Source of the DNA: DATJIG01 sp050260515
Lineage (GTDB): Bacteria; Pseudomonadota; Alphaproteobacteria; SMXQ01
Assembly: GCA_050260515.1 (NCBI GenBank)
Contig: JBLNCI010000033.1
Span: 38,733 to 102,732, forward strand
Length of the DNA: 64,000 bases
Direction: 5' to 3'
Positions 17,772-32,180 of the stretch are shown one piece after another. Position numbers and translations under genes: made by a program. Each line of letters starts with the position of its first letter. Position 1 is the first letter of the stretch. Under the pieces are notes generated by a model. The model was not told where the DNA came from. It searched no databases and worked only from the letters and a program-made list of their open reading frames with translations.

Positions 17772-17907
17772 TGTCCCGGAACGTTCTCCGGAGTGGGCCG
17801 CGTGGGACACCTGAAACGGCGAATACCGATGGAAATCCAACGACCTCAGCAAAAGTGTCCCACTGTCCCACACCGGGAATCGGGGACCGTTTGGGACAGT
17901 TGGGACA
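17772..17907. repeat. Cluster of TGTCCC(A) repeats with a near-perfect inverted pair
   Basis: In the 471-bp gap between the ABC binding protein (- strand) and the cupin at 18150 (+ strand), the hexamer TGTCCC or its complement occurs at 17772, 17803, 17856, 17864, 17893 and 17902. The last four form two tandem pairs facing each other: TGTCCCACTGTCCCA at 17856-17870 and TGGGACAGTTGGGACA at 17892-17907, separated by 21 bp. It could be a multi-site operator or a structured RNA leader for the divergent genes. Nothing else recognisable is in this gap. Confidence 0.6.
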
Positions 17908-18149
17908 GTTTTGCACAGGGTTGTTTGGACAGGGCGGGCGCGAGGACTGGCGGCACGGTTCTCGCGTGTCGTGTTGGCGATGGGCGGCCGGATCGCCGGA
18001 TCGGGACGCGCGTTCGCGCGGCGGCCGAGCGACGGACCGCGCCGTCCTCGCCGGTGTTTGCTTTGGCCTTTCGAGGGCGCGCGCGCCGCGCCTACTATTG
18101 AAGATCGAGACCAAGACACGAGCCGGCGCAAGCGCTCAGGGAGGACCTC

Positions 18150-18770
18150 ATGGCTGGAAAGAAATCGACGATGGCCGCAAAGGGATCGACCGTGCGGCGG
18201 CGTGCGCCCACCAACGCGAGCGCCCTGCGCGCCAAGCCTGCCGCCGCACGCGCGAAGACGCTGAAGCCCTACAAGGTCCCGCCCGAATACCGCGGCAACG
18301 CCGGAGCCGAGGGCGCGATGGAGATACCGGCCGATGCGCCGAAGCCGAGCTTCTACCGGATGCGGGCGCGGCGGCTGTCGCAGGGCTCGACCGAGGAGCC
18401 GCTCGCCGTCGGCAAGCACCTCTGGCTCAAGATCAAGGTGTACGGCAAGGGCGGCGAGAACAAGCTGCACTCCCACACCAACCAGGAGCACTCGTTCCTC
18501 GTGCTCGAAGGCAAGGCGTGCTTCCACGGCCCGCGCGGCGAGAAGCGGACGCTCGGCCGCAACGAAGGCATCATGTTGCCGGCCGGCAGCTACTACTGGT
18601 TCGAGTCGGTGGGCAAGGAGCCGCTGGTGCTGCTGCGCGCCGGCGCCTACACCGAGGCCGAGAAGCCCGACCTCCGGGTCATGCCCGACGGCAGCAAGAT
18701 GGTGCGCCGCACCGCCGACACGGTCTACGTCAGCCCCGACGTCGTCTACCGGGATGACTGGTACGAGTGA
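18150..18770 (+). CDS. Small cupin-domain protein
   Basis: 206 residues. The first 40 are Lys/Arg/Ala rich and look disordered; the single cupin domain spans roughly 85-170 with ENKLHSHTNQEHSFLVLEGKACFHG, giving His, His and Glu ligands in a normal arrangement, and LPAGSYYWFES as the second motif. The ATG is preceded by AGGGAGGACCTC. It stands alone after the TGTCCC repeat region and is not part of the larger bicupin family of this window. Function unknown. Confidence 0.8.
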   Translation: MAGKKSTMAAKGSTVRRRAPTNASALRAKPAAARAKTLKPYKVPPEYRGNAGAEGAMEIPADAPKPSFYRMRARRLSQGSTEEPLAVGKHLWLKIKVYGKGGENKLHSHTNQEHSFLVLEGKACFHGPRGEKRTLGRNEGIMLPAGSYYWFESVGKEPLVLLRAGAYTEAEKPDLRVMPDGSKMVRRTADTVYVSPDVVYRDDWYE

Positions 18771-18783
18771 GGTCGCTTCGGAA

Positions 18784-19752
18784 TCAGGAGGTTTTCCTGC
18801 GCTGAGCGCGATGACGGCTAATTAGCACGCGAGCCATGGACATGTTGAATGGCCCCGCGGAATGGCTGAAGGAGATTTTGAAAGGGAACAGATATGGATT
18901 GTCAGCGAAGCAGTCCATGATCAAATGCAGAATCTTCTCCGAGTTTACCTTCATGGATGAATCGATGGCGGCTCCCGCGCCCGCAATATAATCCGCTATA
19001 CGGATGTAGGGATCGCACCATGGGTTCTCTGAGGTTTGCGAAAAAATCCCGAGCTTCGGCTCGGATATACCTTGGCGTTCGCATAAAGCTGAAACGTTGA
19101 GCGAGAACATGGTCACGGCAATTCCGCCGTAAGCTTCTGTGATTTTGTCGCGATCCGGGACCCAACCGACTAACTCGACCTTTCCATGCCGGCAAAGTAG
19201 CGTCACGAGATAGGCAATCAGAGCTGCAGAAATGATTATGTCCGTGAGCAACTTTGTGCTTACGGATTTTTTTTGAGCTTCCGTGAGCATGGAGCGGAAG
19301 CGGCGTATTGTCTCCCGGTGGCCATCGGCGTTTTCCCATCGCTGCATCATCGCGATAGATTCTTCGATGCTAGCCCTTGCCACTTTCGCGTCGAGAAACA
19401 ATCGACGCTTGCGATCCGCTATGAAGCAAAAGGAGAAAACTCTTCCCTTATGCAACATCCGGCGCAGTGAACTTGGAATGCGCTTTACCGATTTGAGGTC
19501 TCGCCGCGGGCCCCGTTGGAGCAATTGCTGTGTTGCATCAAATTCATCCCCAGCCGGAAATATAACGAAGGCAAAGCTGTCATGTGGACGAGATTGGTCC
19601 GCGATACAAAAGTCCGTAGCAATAATCCACTTAGAAACGTTCCGTTGCCGGATGAAAGCGGCAAGCCGCTTTTCTGCACGAGGCGCTACTGAGCGATCGA
19701 GCAAGGTCCAGAGTTCGTCAACAAATTTGTATGGGGCAGACGTGTCGGCCAT
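18784..19752 (-). CDS. Unrecognised protein with one probable membrane helix
   Basis: 322 residues from the ATG at 19752 (MADTSAPYKFVDEL); an ATG at 19782 is also in frame. I do not recognise the family. It has a charged N-terminal half with RRKRRLFLDAKVA-like basic stretches, a hydrophobic segment LLTDIIISAALIAYLVTLLC near the middle, and NPWCDPYIRIADYIAGAGAA in the C-terminal half, which recalls DUF3800-type proteins where a late acidic motif (IADYIAG) follows a RNase H-like fold, but this is only a resemblance. Base composition is clearly lower in G+C than neighbours, and it lies beside the transposon-like element, so recent acquisition is likely. Confidence 0.6.
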   Translation of the reverse strand: MADTSAPYKFVDELWTLLDRSVAPRAEKRLAAFIRQRNVSKWIIATDFCIADQSRPHDSFAFVIFPAGDEFDATQQLLQRGPRRDLKSVKRIPSSLRRMLHKGRVFSFCFIADRKRRLFLDAKVARASIEESIAMMQRWENADGHRETIRRFRSMLTEAQKKSVSTKLLTDIIISAALIAYLVTLLCRHGKVELVGWVPDRDKITEAYGGIAVTMFSLNVSALCERQGISEPKLGIFSQTSENPWCDPYIRIADYIAGAGAAIDSSMKVNSEKILHLIMDCFADNPYLFPFKISFSHSAGPFNMSMARVLISRHRAQRRKTS

Positions 19753-19961
19753 GTAAGTACGATAACGTCTAATTAGAGCCATGCGCTGTACTAAGGCGGA
19801 TGAACTGACGTTCCCTGGAGAAGGGGAAATAAGTCGTCCCCCTTCTTTTGCGGGCACGACGAGACACCCACCGCGGAGGACAACGCGCACAAACAAAAAC
19901 GGGTTTATCCCCTGACGCAAGTAAGCCCACTAGGGCAGTATCGGGCCACTGGAGAACGCCA

Positions 19962-20838
19962 ATGGCCGACAAGATCACCGTCCGCGACTTTTTCAACGAT
20001 TTCCCGACCGATGACGCCTGCCTCGATCACATCATGGAGGTTCGTTACGGGATGCGGCATCCGTGCCGTAAATGCGGGCAGGAAGCGACCTTCCATCGGG
20101 TATCGGAGCGCCGCGCCTATGCCTGTTCGCGCTGCGGTGACCACGTTTATCCGTGCGCGGATACGATCTTTCAGGACAGCCGCACGTCTCTGCAGCTTTG
20201 GTTCTATGCGATCTATCTCTTTGTCACGACGCGGCATTGCGTCTCTGGGAAGGAGCTACAGCGACAGCTCGGCGTCACATACAAGTGCGCTTACCGCATG
20301 GGCCAGCAAATCCGCGACCTGGATGACCAAGGCTGACGGCTTCGCGGTCCTACAAGGTCACGTTGAGCTAGACGAGGCCTATGTCGGCGGAAGCCGCCCC
20401 GGCAAGCGCGGGCGCGGTGCCGCCGGTAAGACAATCGTTATGGGCCTAAAAGAGCGTGGCGGCCGTCTGACTACCGAGGTTATCCCGAACGTGAAGCTCG
20501 ACACGCTTCGCGGCGTCGTCCTCGACAACGTTGAGCCCGGCTCAATCGTCTCAACGGATGAGCTTGTCAGCTATGGCTTACTGGAGGGAGACGGGGTCAA
20601 GCATGGCACCGTCAACCATGGCCGCAAGGAGTGGGCCTACTACGACTACCGCCACAAGGCGACGCATCAGACTAACAACGTCGAGTCGTTCTGGCGGTTG
20701 ATCAAGAAGTCGATCGCTTCGACGCACATTCATGTCAGCGCCAAGCATATGCGGCGCTATCTCGGCGAGTTCACTTTCCGCGCGAACCACCGCGAGATGC
20801 AGAACGCGATGTTCGACCTTTTGCTGGCGGCGGTTTGA
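19962..20838 (+). pseudogene. IS1595-family transposase, frameshifted
   Basis: Two overlapping frames together give a normal-length (~291 aa) IS1595-type transposase. The first part (19962-20336) holds the N-terminal zinc ribbon (CRKCGQ and CSRCG) and ends in GQQIRDLDDQG-stop; the second part continues from about 20323 as MTKADGFAVLQGHVELDEAYVGG with the catalytic segments ELDEAYVGG, STDELVSYG and NNVESFW. Removing one G at 20321/20322 joins them into GQQIRDLMTKADG, the usual family sequence. The element is therefore probably no longer self-mobile unless frameshifting or sequencing error is involved. Confidence 0.85.
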
Positions 20839-20959
20839 GAAGCTTCTTGAACGCCAGATGCAGTTCGCGCGAATCGCCGGGCCCCACTCCCCGGCGTTCT
20901 TCTTGGGCGATAAATTCCTCTAATCGCCCTTCTTTCAAAGCTCGCGCTAAGCTCAGCAA

Positions 20960-21292
20960 TTAGGTTCCTGCGGTCGTGGGCGCCGGAGACAACGGCAACT
21001 CGTAATCTCCGACTGCTGGCATCAAGTCGTTGTTCTCTTCGATTCGCAGCATGCGAATGTCGGCTACAACGTGACGGAACCAAGGGTGCTTCTTCACCAG
21101 TTCTTGCACCGCCAAGACGCACGTAACCGGATCTACCTGTTTTGCGTCGGCGAAATAGACGCTGCCTTGCTGGCGAAAGAAGCCATAGCGCACAAAGACG
21201 CGCTCGATATCTTGGTACGCGTTGTTCGGAGTGTTGCCGGGGTAGTGCCGGTTCAACATCTCGGTATCTAGATCGAAGGCTATCGCATACAT
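20960..21292 (-). CDS. vapD: VapD-like endoribonuclease (virulence-associated protein D family)
   Basis: 110 residues from the ATG at 21292, preceded by GTGGAG at a good distance; the frame is open further upstream but VapD proteins begin MYAIAFDLD as here. The protein shows the family hallmarks MYAIAFDLDTEML, QGSVYFADAK and DIRMLRIEENNDL. VapD proteins have a Cas2-like ferredoxin fold and cut RNA; some act as toxins with a small VapX antitoxin. No antitoxin is recognised upstream. It lies inside the transposon-like element, pointing against the transposase. The last ~10 residues (PLSPAPTTAGT) are an odd low-complexity tail. Confidence 0.88.
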   Translation of the reverse strand: MYAIAFDLDTEMLNRHYPGNTPNNAYQDIERVFVRYGFFRQQGSVYFADAKQVDPVTCVLAVQELVKKHPWFRHVVADIRMLRIEENNDLMPAVGDYELPLSPAPTTAGT

Positions 21293-21695
21293 GCGATGGC
21301 TCCACTTTGGCCCGTTCGTTAAGTAGGGGCCGGGAGCGATCATCGGGCACAGCGCGGTGAACGAGCGCGCTGACTGCTCACCTTCGACTCGGGCTGGACG
21401 TTCAAACCTACGCTTCATTCGGCGGAGACTGTGGCGGGCAAAGCTCGCCTGTCAACGGCAAAATGCCGCCGCGTTACATAGGTGTTGCTGGCGTCCCCCA
21501 ATCGGGTAAGATCGTTTCCGGCGAGGGAGATGAACGCTAGCCCAGCCTCCGCCCTTGAAGAGCGGAGGCCAGACTAGCGGGAGACATCAGCCTAACACTG
21601 GCGGTTTCCGAACCATTGATCGCTCCTTTCGCTGGGGTCTGCGTCGTGCTCCAGTTGTGACGCCGGAAAGCACGGCACACTCGATATCCCACTCC

Positions 21696-22208
21696 TTAGT
21701 GGAGTGACTCAGAAGCGCCGGACAGTTTGCCGCTGTCCGGCGTTTCCATTTCGGAGGAGCCGCCAGATTTGCTGCTACTCCATTCTTTCAGACCGTAACC
21801 CTCGCCTCGCACGTTATCGATCTGGTCCTTGGCCGCGGACAAGTACGCCGACAACGTCGCCGCCGGATTGTTTCCGCGCAGATTGACGCCACGAGCTTGC
21901 AGGTCCTGCGCCATCACGGTCGAATTGACCCGCTGCTTCTTCTCGCGCAGATACTTAACCGCCTCACCAATGATGATGTCGGCGTTCTTCGCCGGGGGCT
22001 CGGTCGGCGGCACTACCGCCGTGACCGCTGCGGGGGTCGAAGCCTTTGGCGCATCCCCGCTCGCCTTCTGAGGCGCGGCGGCCTTGCTCTGATAGGCCTC
22101 TAGCGTCGATTTAACGCGCTGCCAGCGGGTAAAGTCGTCGTTGGTGGCCAGCTTGGCCTCCAACTTCGACAACTCTTTCTCTAGCGCCCTCAAAAACGGA
22201 TCAGCCAT
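21696..22208 (-). CDS. Winged-helix-like (HARE-HTH type) small protein
   Basis: 170 residues from the ATG at 22208 (AAAGGATTCAGGAC upstream). The N-terminal third is a predicted coiled coil (LEKELSKLEAKLATNDDFTRWQ broken here at its key heptads), followed by an Ala/Pro-rich linker, then about 60 residues (IIIGEAVKYLREKKQRV to NVRGEGYGL) resembling small winged-helix regulatory domains. The tail is Ser/Gly rich; its coding bases include a GCCGGACAG...CTGTCCGGC hairpin at about 21717-21745. It is a passenger of the element, 277 bp upstream of vapD on the same strand; whether it controls vapD is open. The gap between them (21419-21695) shows only a small CTCCGC/GCGGAG hairpin near 21548. Confidence 0.6.
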   Translation of the reverse strand: MADPFLRALEKELSKLEAKLATNDDFTRWQRVKSTLEAYQSKAAAPQKASGDAPKASTPAAVTAVVPPTEPPAKNADIIIGEAVKYLREKKQRVNSTVMAQDLQARGVNLRGNNPAATLSAYLSAAKDQIDNVRGEGYGLKEWSSSKSGGSSEMETPDSGKLSGASESLH

Positions 22209-22431
22209 GTCCTGAATCCTTTCACTCAGGAACATCGCACATTCTAGACGGAAAAACTAGGCCCGGCCTCAACGCCATAGAGTGTGGAAAAACAATAACT
22301 TAGCAAAATGGCGTCGTTCTCAATAAAGCTTAGAGCCCTAATTTTCTGGCTCTTGACGGCACTCCTATTGAGTCGGTGCCGTTTGCAAATATTTGCAACT
22401 GTACTTGTCCAAAGGGGATAAACCCGAACAG

Positions 22432-22458
22432 AAAAGCCCGGCGGTGAGCCGGGCTTTT
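22432..22458 (-). terminator. gltD rho-independent terminator
   Basis: An 11-bp perfect stem, AAAAGCCCGGC and GCCGGGCTTTT with a GGTGA loop, 25 bp after the gltD stop codon, with a T-run on the - strand. Its outer foot overlaps the flanking repeat of the transposon-like element. Confidence 0.92.
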
Positions 22459-22482
22459 CGTTAGCGAGACGTTGTGCGCCGC

Positions 22483-23934
<1,452 letters not shown>

Positions 23935-23964
23935 GGCTTGGGCTCCGAACGCTCAGGTTGAACA

Positions 23965-28605
<4,641 letters not shown>

Positions 28606-28788
28606 CGCAATAGCCGTTCTAACCAGCGTTTGAGCGGGCTGAAGCCCCTTCGGGCCCATTCCAAGCGTTAATTTGGACCGAGCGCGCGGGCGGGCTGTCT
28701 CCGGCCGCGGTCGGCCCCTCTATATGGCGCAAACGCGGCCCAAAAGCGACTCGCTTGAGCGCGGGGCGGCCATTCGCGCCGCGAGGCC

Positions 28789-28815
28789 CCGATAGGACCT
28801 AACCGGACCTATCGG
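28789..28815. other. Hairpin between rhlE and gltB
   Basis: Perfect 8-bp arms CCGATAGG and CCTATCGG around an 11-base spacer that itself repeats GGACCTA. It lies after the rhlE stop and about 185 bp before gltB, both on the - strand. No T-run follows, so it may be an attenuating terminator without U-tail or a regulator site for gltBD. Confidence 0.4.
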
Positions 28816-28863
28816 TGCGGGACGGCGGCGCGGCGACAGACGCCGCCGCGCCGCTCCCGTGCG

Positions 28864-30498
28864 TCAGACGCCCATCCGGCGCGGCGCGCCGCCGCGGCGG
28901 AAGCCGCGCGACTTGCTGCCCGGCTGGAGCGGGTTCGCCGGCCGGCTGTAGGCGGGAGCGCCGCCGTTGCCGTTGCTGTTGCCGCGGCGCTCGTGCTGTC
29001 CCGCACCGTTCGCCTGCGGCCGCGCGTGGCCATGGCCACGGTCCTGGCGCTGGTCGTTGCGCTGCTCATGGCGCGCGCCGTGTTGCTGAGCGTGACGATG
29101 TTCGCCGGGACGATGTTCGCCGGGACGATCATCACGGTCGCGGCTTTCGGCGTGGCGACCTTCGGCGTGCCGGCTCTCGCCATGGCGGCTCTCGCCATTT
29201 TGATGGCCGTCGTGATGGCCGTGACCGTTGCGACGGTCGCCGTTGCGGCCGCCCTGGCCGTGGCCGCGACCGTTGCCCCGCCCGTGCCCGTTGTGGCGCT
29301 GGCCCTGACCACGACCCTGGCCGTGGCGCTTCGGCTGCTCGCCGTCCTGCGGTGCCGACTGCGCGGCACCGGGAACGCGGCGATCGGTCGCGGGGATCTG
29401 GCGGCGGATCAACTTCTCGATGTCGCGGAGATAGGCGCGCTCCTCGGCGTCGCAGAACGAGATCGCGACGCCGCTCGCGCCGGCGCGCGCGGTGCGGCCG
29501 ATGCGGTGGACGTAGCTCTCGGGGATGTTCGGCAGATCGAAGTTGATGACGTGGGTCACGCCGTCGACGTCGATGCCGCGCGCGGCGATGTCGGTCGCGA
29601 TCAGAACCTTGGTGCGTCCCTCGCGGAACGCGCCGAGCGCACGCTCGCGCTGGCTCTGGCTCTTGTTGCCGTGGATCGCCGCCGAGCCGATTCCGCTCGA
29701 GTCAAGATGGCGGACGACGCGGTCGGCGCCGTGCTTGGTGCGGGTGAACACCAGCGTGCGGCCCATCGATGCGTCGCCGAGGATTTCGGCGAGCAGTCCG
29801 CGCTTCTGCGGCGTGTCGACGAAGATCACGCTCTGGTCGATGGTCTCGACCGGCGTCGCCACCGGCGTCACCGCGACGCGCACCGGGTCCTTGAGCAGCT
29901 CGCCGGCGAGCTGGCCGATCTCCTTCGGCATCGTCGCCGAGAAGAACAGGTTCTGGCGCTGCGCGGGCAGCATGCGCACGAGCTTGCGGATGGCGTGGAT
30001 GAAGCCGAGGTCGAGCATCTGGTCGGCCTCGTCGAGGACGAACAGCTCGACCTTGTCGAGGGTGACGGCGCCGGTGCCGGCGTGATCCATCAGCCGTCCC
30101 GGCGTGGCGACGAGGATGTCGACGCCGCGGGCGAGGCTCTGGATCTGCGCGCGCGGCGAGACGCCGCCGAACACGACGGCGACGCTGAGGCGGAGATGGC
30201 GGCCGTAGGCCTTGAAGCTGTCGGCGATCTGGCTCGCGAGCTCGCGGGTCGGGCTCAGGATCAGCGCGCGGCAGGAGCGGCGCGGCGTCGGCTTCGGATC
30301 GGCGGCGAGGCGGTTGAGGATCGGCAGCGCGAACGCCGCCGTCTTGCCGGTGCCGGTCTGGGCGATGCCGAGGAGATCGTGTCCGGCGAGGACATGGGGG
30401 ATCGCCTGGGCCTGGATCGGGGTGGGGGTCTCGTACTTCTCGTCGACGAGCGCCTTCAGAATCGGCGCGGACAGGCCGAGATCGTTAAAAGAGTTCAC
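28864..30498 (-). CDS. rhlE: DEAD-box RNA helicase, RhlE type, with His/Gly/Arg-rich tail
   Basis: 544 residues. The helicase core (about 1-380) has the Q motif (FNDLGLSAPILKAL), AQTGTGKT, PTRELASQI, DEAD, SAT, ARGIDVDGVTHVINFDLP and HRIGRTARAG. The remaining ~165 residues are almost entirely His, Gly, Arg, Asn, Gln and Asp with loose repeats such as ESRHGESRHAEGRHAESR. RhlE proteins unwind RNA in ribosome assembly and RNA decay; basic tails help bind RNA, but such a His-rich one is unusual. It stands alone upstream of gltB on the same strand. Confidence 0.95.
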   Translation of the reverse strand: MNSFNDLGLSAPILKALVDEKYETPTPIQAQAIPHVLAGHDLLGIAQTGTGKTAAFALPILNRLAADPKPTPRRSCRALILSPTRELASQIADSFKAYGRHLRLSVAVVFGGVSPRAQIQSLARGVDILVATPGRLMDHAGTGAVTLDKVELFVLDEADQMLDLGFIHAIRKLVRMLPAQRQNLFFSATMPKEIGQLAGELLKDPVRVAVTPVATPVETIDQSVIFVDTPQKRGLLAEILGDASMGRTLVFTRTKHGADRVVRHLDSSGIGSAAIHGNKSQSQRERALGAFREGRTKVLIATDIAARGIDVDGVTHVINFDLPNIPESYVHRIGRTARAGASGVAISFCDAEERAYLRDIEKLIRRQIPATDRRVPGAAQSAPQDGEQPKRHGQGRGQGQRHNGHGRGNGRGHGQGGRNGDRRNGHGHHDGHQNGESRHGESRHAEGRHAESRDRDDRPGEHRPGEHRHAQQHGARHEQRNDQRQDRGHGHARPQANGAGQHERRGNSNGNGGAPAYSRPANPLQPGSKSRGFRRGGAPRRMGV

Positions 30499-30752
30499 TA
30501 GGTTTCTTTCTGCAAACAGTCGCGTTCGCGGGAGCGGCCGAAGCGGCTCGCACGCGGGTTCGCGGGTGGAAAAGACCCCGCGTTACCTGGGCTGTTCCGG
30601 ATTAGGGAAGGTGATTCGGCAGGACGGACGCCTTGTCGGCGCCGGTTACGCGACCTCTGCCACCTGTGACCGCCTTGCGGTCGCGAGGTATGTGGGGCCA
30701 GATCGCCCGAAAGTCAAGGAAATACCGGGCGTTGCCCCGCAAAGCCCCGGAA

Positions 30753-31184
30753 TCAGTGGGCGAATCGCTCGCCGAGCCACAGCCCGGCGACCATGGCGGC
30801 GGCGAACAGCGCCGGTTCCGCCATCGGCCACACCAGCGCGGCGAGGGCGGGCCCGGGGCAGAAGCCGACCAGTCCCCAGCCGAGGCCGAAGGCGGCGGCG
30901 CCCCCGATCAGACGCATGTCGATGTCCTTGGCCGACGACACCAGGAACGCTTCGGCGAAGTAGGGGCCCGGCCGCTGCATCGCCCAGCCGTAGCCGAGGA
31001 TGGTGACGGCGACCGCGCCGCCGAGGACGAAGATGAGCGTCGCGTCCCACTCGCCGGTGCGGATCGTGGCGACGTCGAGGAACGACAGCACCTTGGCCGG
31101 GTTCACCATGCCCGACACCGCGAGACCGGCGCCGAACAGGAGACCGGCGGCGAGCGCGACGAATGGAGACGCGAGTCGCTCCAT
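30753..31184 (-). CDS. YeeE/YedE-type membrane protein, C-terminal half-type (DUF6691)
   Basis: 143 residues starting MERLASPFVALAAG, with four hydrophobic helices. The segment GLVGFCPGPALAAL holds a conserved Cys of the YeeE/YedE (TsuA-like) sulphur-compound transporter family. It starts 5 bp after the stop of its partner gene at 31190, and the two together equal one full-length YeeE protein. The frame is open further upstream as a shadow. Probably an inner-membrane carrier for thiosulphate or a similar sulphur species. Confidence 0.85.
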   Translation of the reverse strand: MERLASPFVALAAGLLFGAGLAVSGMVNPAKVLSFLDVATIRTGEWDATLIFVLGGAVAVTILGYGWAMQRPGPYFAEAFLVSSAKDIDMRLIGGAAAFGLGWGLVGFCPGPALAALVWPMAEPALFAAAMVAGLWLGERFAH

Positions 31185-31189
31185 GAGGA

Positions 31190-31612
31190 TCACCCGAAGA
31201 CGTGACGGCGGAGATAGACGGTGACGATCGCCACCGTCACGAACACGACGGTCGCGACGATGGAGCGCGGCGAGAACCGGGCGAGACCGCACACGCCGTG
31301 GCCGCTGGTGCAGCCGCCGCCGACGCGGGTGCCGAAGCCGACCAGCAGCCCGGCGATGACGAGCACCGGCCAGCTCGCAGTGACCACCGGCGTCTGCGCC
31401 CATCCGGTCAGCCGCACGATGCCCGCGCCGCCGATCAGGCCGGCGATGAACAGCGCGCGCCACACGCGATCGCGCGGGAACGGATCGATGAGACCGGCGA
31501 TGATGCCGCTGACGCCGGCGATGCGACCGATGCCGGCCATCAGCGCGACGGCGGCGAGTCCGATGAGGACGCCACCGATCAGCCCGGCGAGCGGAGTGAA
31601 GGTCGTGAGCAT
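31190..31612 (-). CDS. YeeE/YedE-type membrane protein, N-terminal half-type
   Basis: 140 residues, nearly all membrane helices. GFGTRVGGGCTSGHGVCGLAR contains the conserved Cys-containing loop of the YeeE/YedE family (key part GGGCTSGHGVCG). With the next gene (5 bp gap) it forms a two-part transporter of the kind often found beside sulphur-oxidation or rhodanese genes; no such gene is seen here. The short distance suggests co-translation. Confidence 0.85.
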   Translation of the reverse strand: MLTTFTPLAGLIGGVLIGLAAVALMAGIGRIAGVSGIIAGLIDPFPRDRVWRALFIAGLIGGAGIVRLTGWAQTPVVTASWPVLVIAGLLVGFGTRVGGGCTSGHGVCGLARFSPRSIVATVVFVTVAIVTVYLRRHVFG

Positions 31613-31690
31613 GGAACGGAACTCCCGGCGACGAAGCTAGCAGATCGCGTTTGGCGCGCAACGGCGTTCCCGCTTTGACCGCCGCGTCGT

Positions 31691-31747
31691 CCGTGCGGAT
31701 AATCCGCACGGCGCGAACCGCGCCCGATCACGGCGCGAACCGCGCCC
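31691..31747. promoter_or_regulatory. Three stacked palindromes upstream of the gene at 31764
   Basis: First, a perfect palindrome at 31691-31711 (arms CCGTGCGGAT and ATCCGCACGG around one A). Then a 19-bp direct repeat, CACGGCGCGAACCGCGCCC, at 31707-31725 and 31729-31747; each copy is itself palindromic (GGCGCG-AAC-CGCGCC). The block lies in the divergent gap between the YeeE-type pair and the small gene at 31764, whose GGGGAG ribosome site follows directly. It looks like a multi-site operator. Confidence 0.65.
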
Positions 31748-31763
31748 AAAAGGGGAGACCGGA

Positions 31764-32180
31764 ATGCCCGTCGTCTACGTGGCCAGGAGCTCGGCGCTCC
31801 AGAAGTGGGGAGCGGAGGTCGGGGTCACGAAGCACTTGTACAAGATCGGCGTGGCGCCCGAGAGCGCTGAGGCCGCGGTGAAGGCTCTGAACGACGACGC
31901 GTGCGCGGGCGAGCGCGACTGGAAGCTGCTCGCCAAGGAGGCGACCGACGTCGACATCGACGAGGACCGCGCCATCGAGCGCCTCGGCGCGCGCGAGAAG
32001 ATCGTCGACCCCAGGCTGTATCCTCGGCTCAAGGACGAGCGCGGCATCATCAAGGTGAAGACCGCGAACGTCGAAAATCACCTGATGGTGAAGAAAGCCC
32101 TGGCGGGCGAAGAGGACATCGCGATCAAGGTCACGCCCGCGGTGATCGGCGCGTATCTCATTGCCAACGCGCTGCGATAG
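31764..32180 (+). CDS. Small unrecognised protein, possibly GIY-YIG-related
   Basis: 138 residues behind a good GGGGAGACCGGA site. The opening VVYVARSSALQKWG and then LYKIGVAPESAEAAV recalls the two short strands of GIY-YIG/T5orf172-type nuclease domains, where YV and KIG replace GIY and YIG, but a catalytic Arg and Glu cannot be fixed with confidence. The C-terminal part is mixed alpha/beta and ends in AVIGAYLIANALR. It is preceded by a striking palindrome block. Function not known. Confidence 0.55.
   Translation: MPVVYVARSSALQKWGAEVGVTKHLYKIGVAPESAEAAVKALNDDACAGERDWKLLAKEATDVDIDEDRAIERLGAREKIVDPRLYPRLKDERGIIKVKTANVENHLMVKKALAGEEDIAIKVTPAVIGAYLIANALR

Larger units (their letters stand above)
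19900..22426. mobile_element. IS1595-type transposon-like element with passenger genes
   Basis: Bounded by a perfect 14-bp inverted repeat, CGGGTTTATCCCCT at 19900-19913 and its complement at 22413-22426; CAAGTA follows 4-5 bases inside each end. The bases just outside are AACAAAAA (19892-19899) and AACAGAAA (22427-22434), a 7-of-8 match that fits the 8-bp duplication usual for IS1595-family elements. Inside are a frameshifted IS1595-type transposase, a VapD-like gene and a winged-helix-like gene, both in the opposite direction. The element is 2.5 kb against about 1 kb for simple family members, so the two extra genes are passengers. The right end abuts the gltD terminator. Confidence 0.8.

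Noticed and set aside
20311..20340. Programmed -1/+1 frameshift in the transposase
   Set aside because: No A6G- or A7-type slippery run is at the junction; a plain one-base insertion explains it better.
21712..21748. GCCGGACAG/CTGTCCGGC hairpin as a terminator
   Set aside because: It lies inside the coding end of the winged-helix-like gene and lacks a T-run on that strand.
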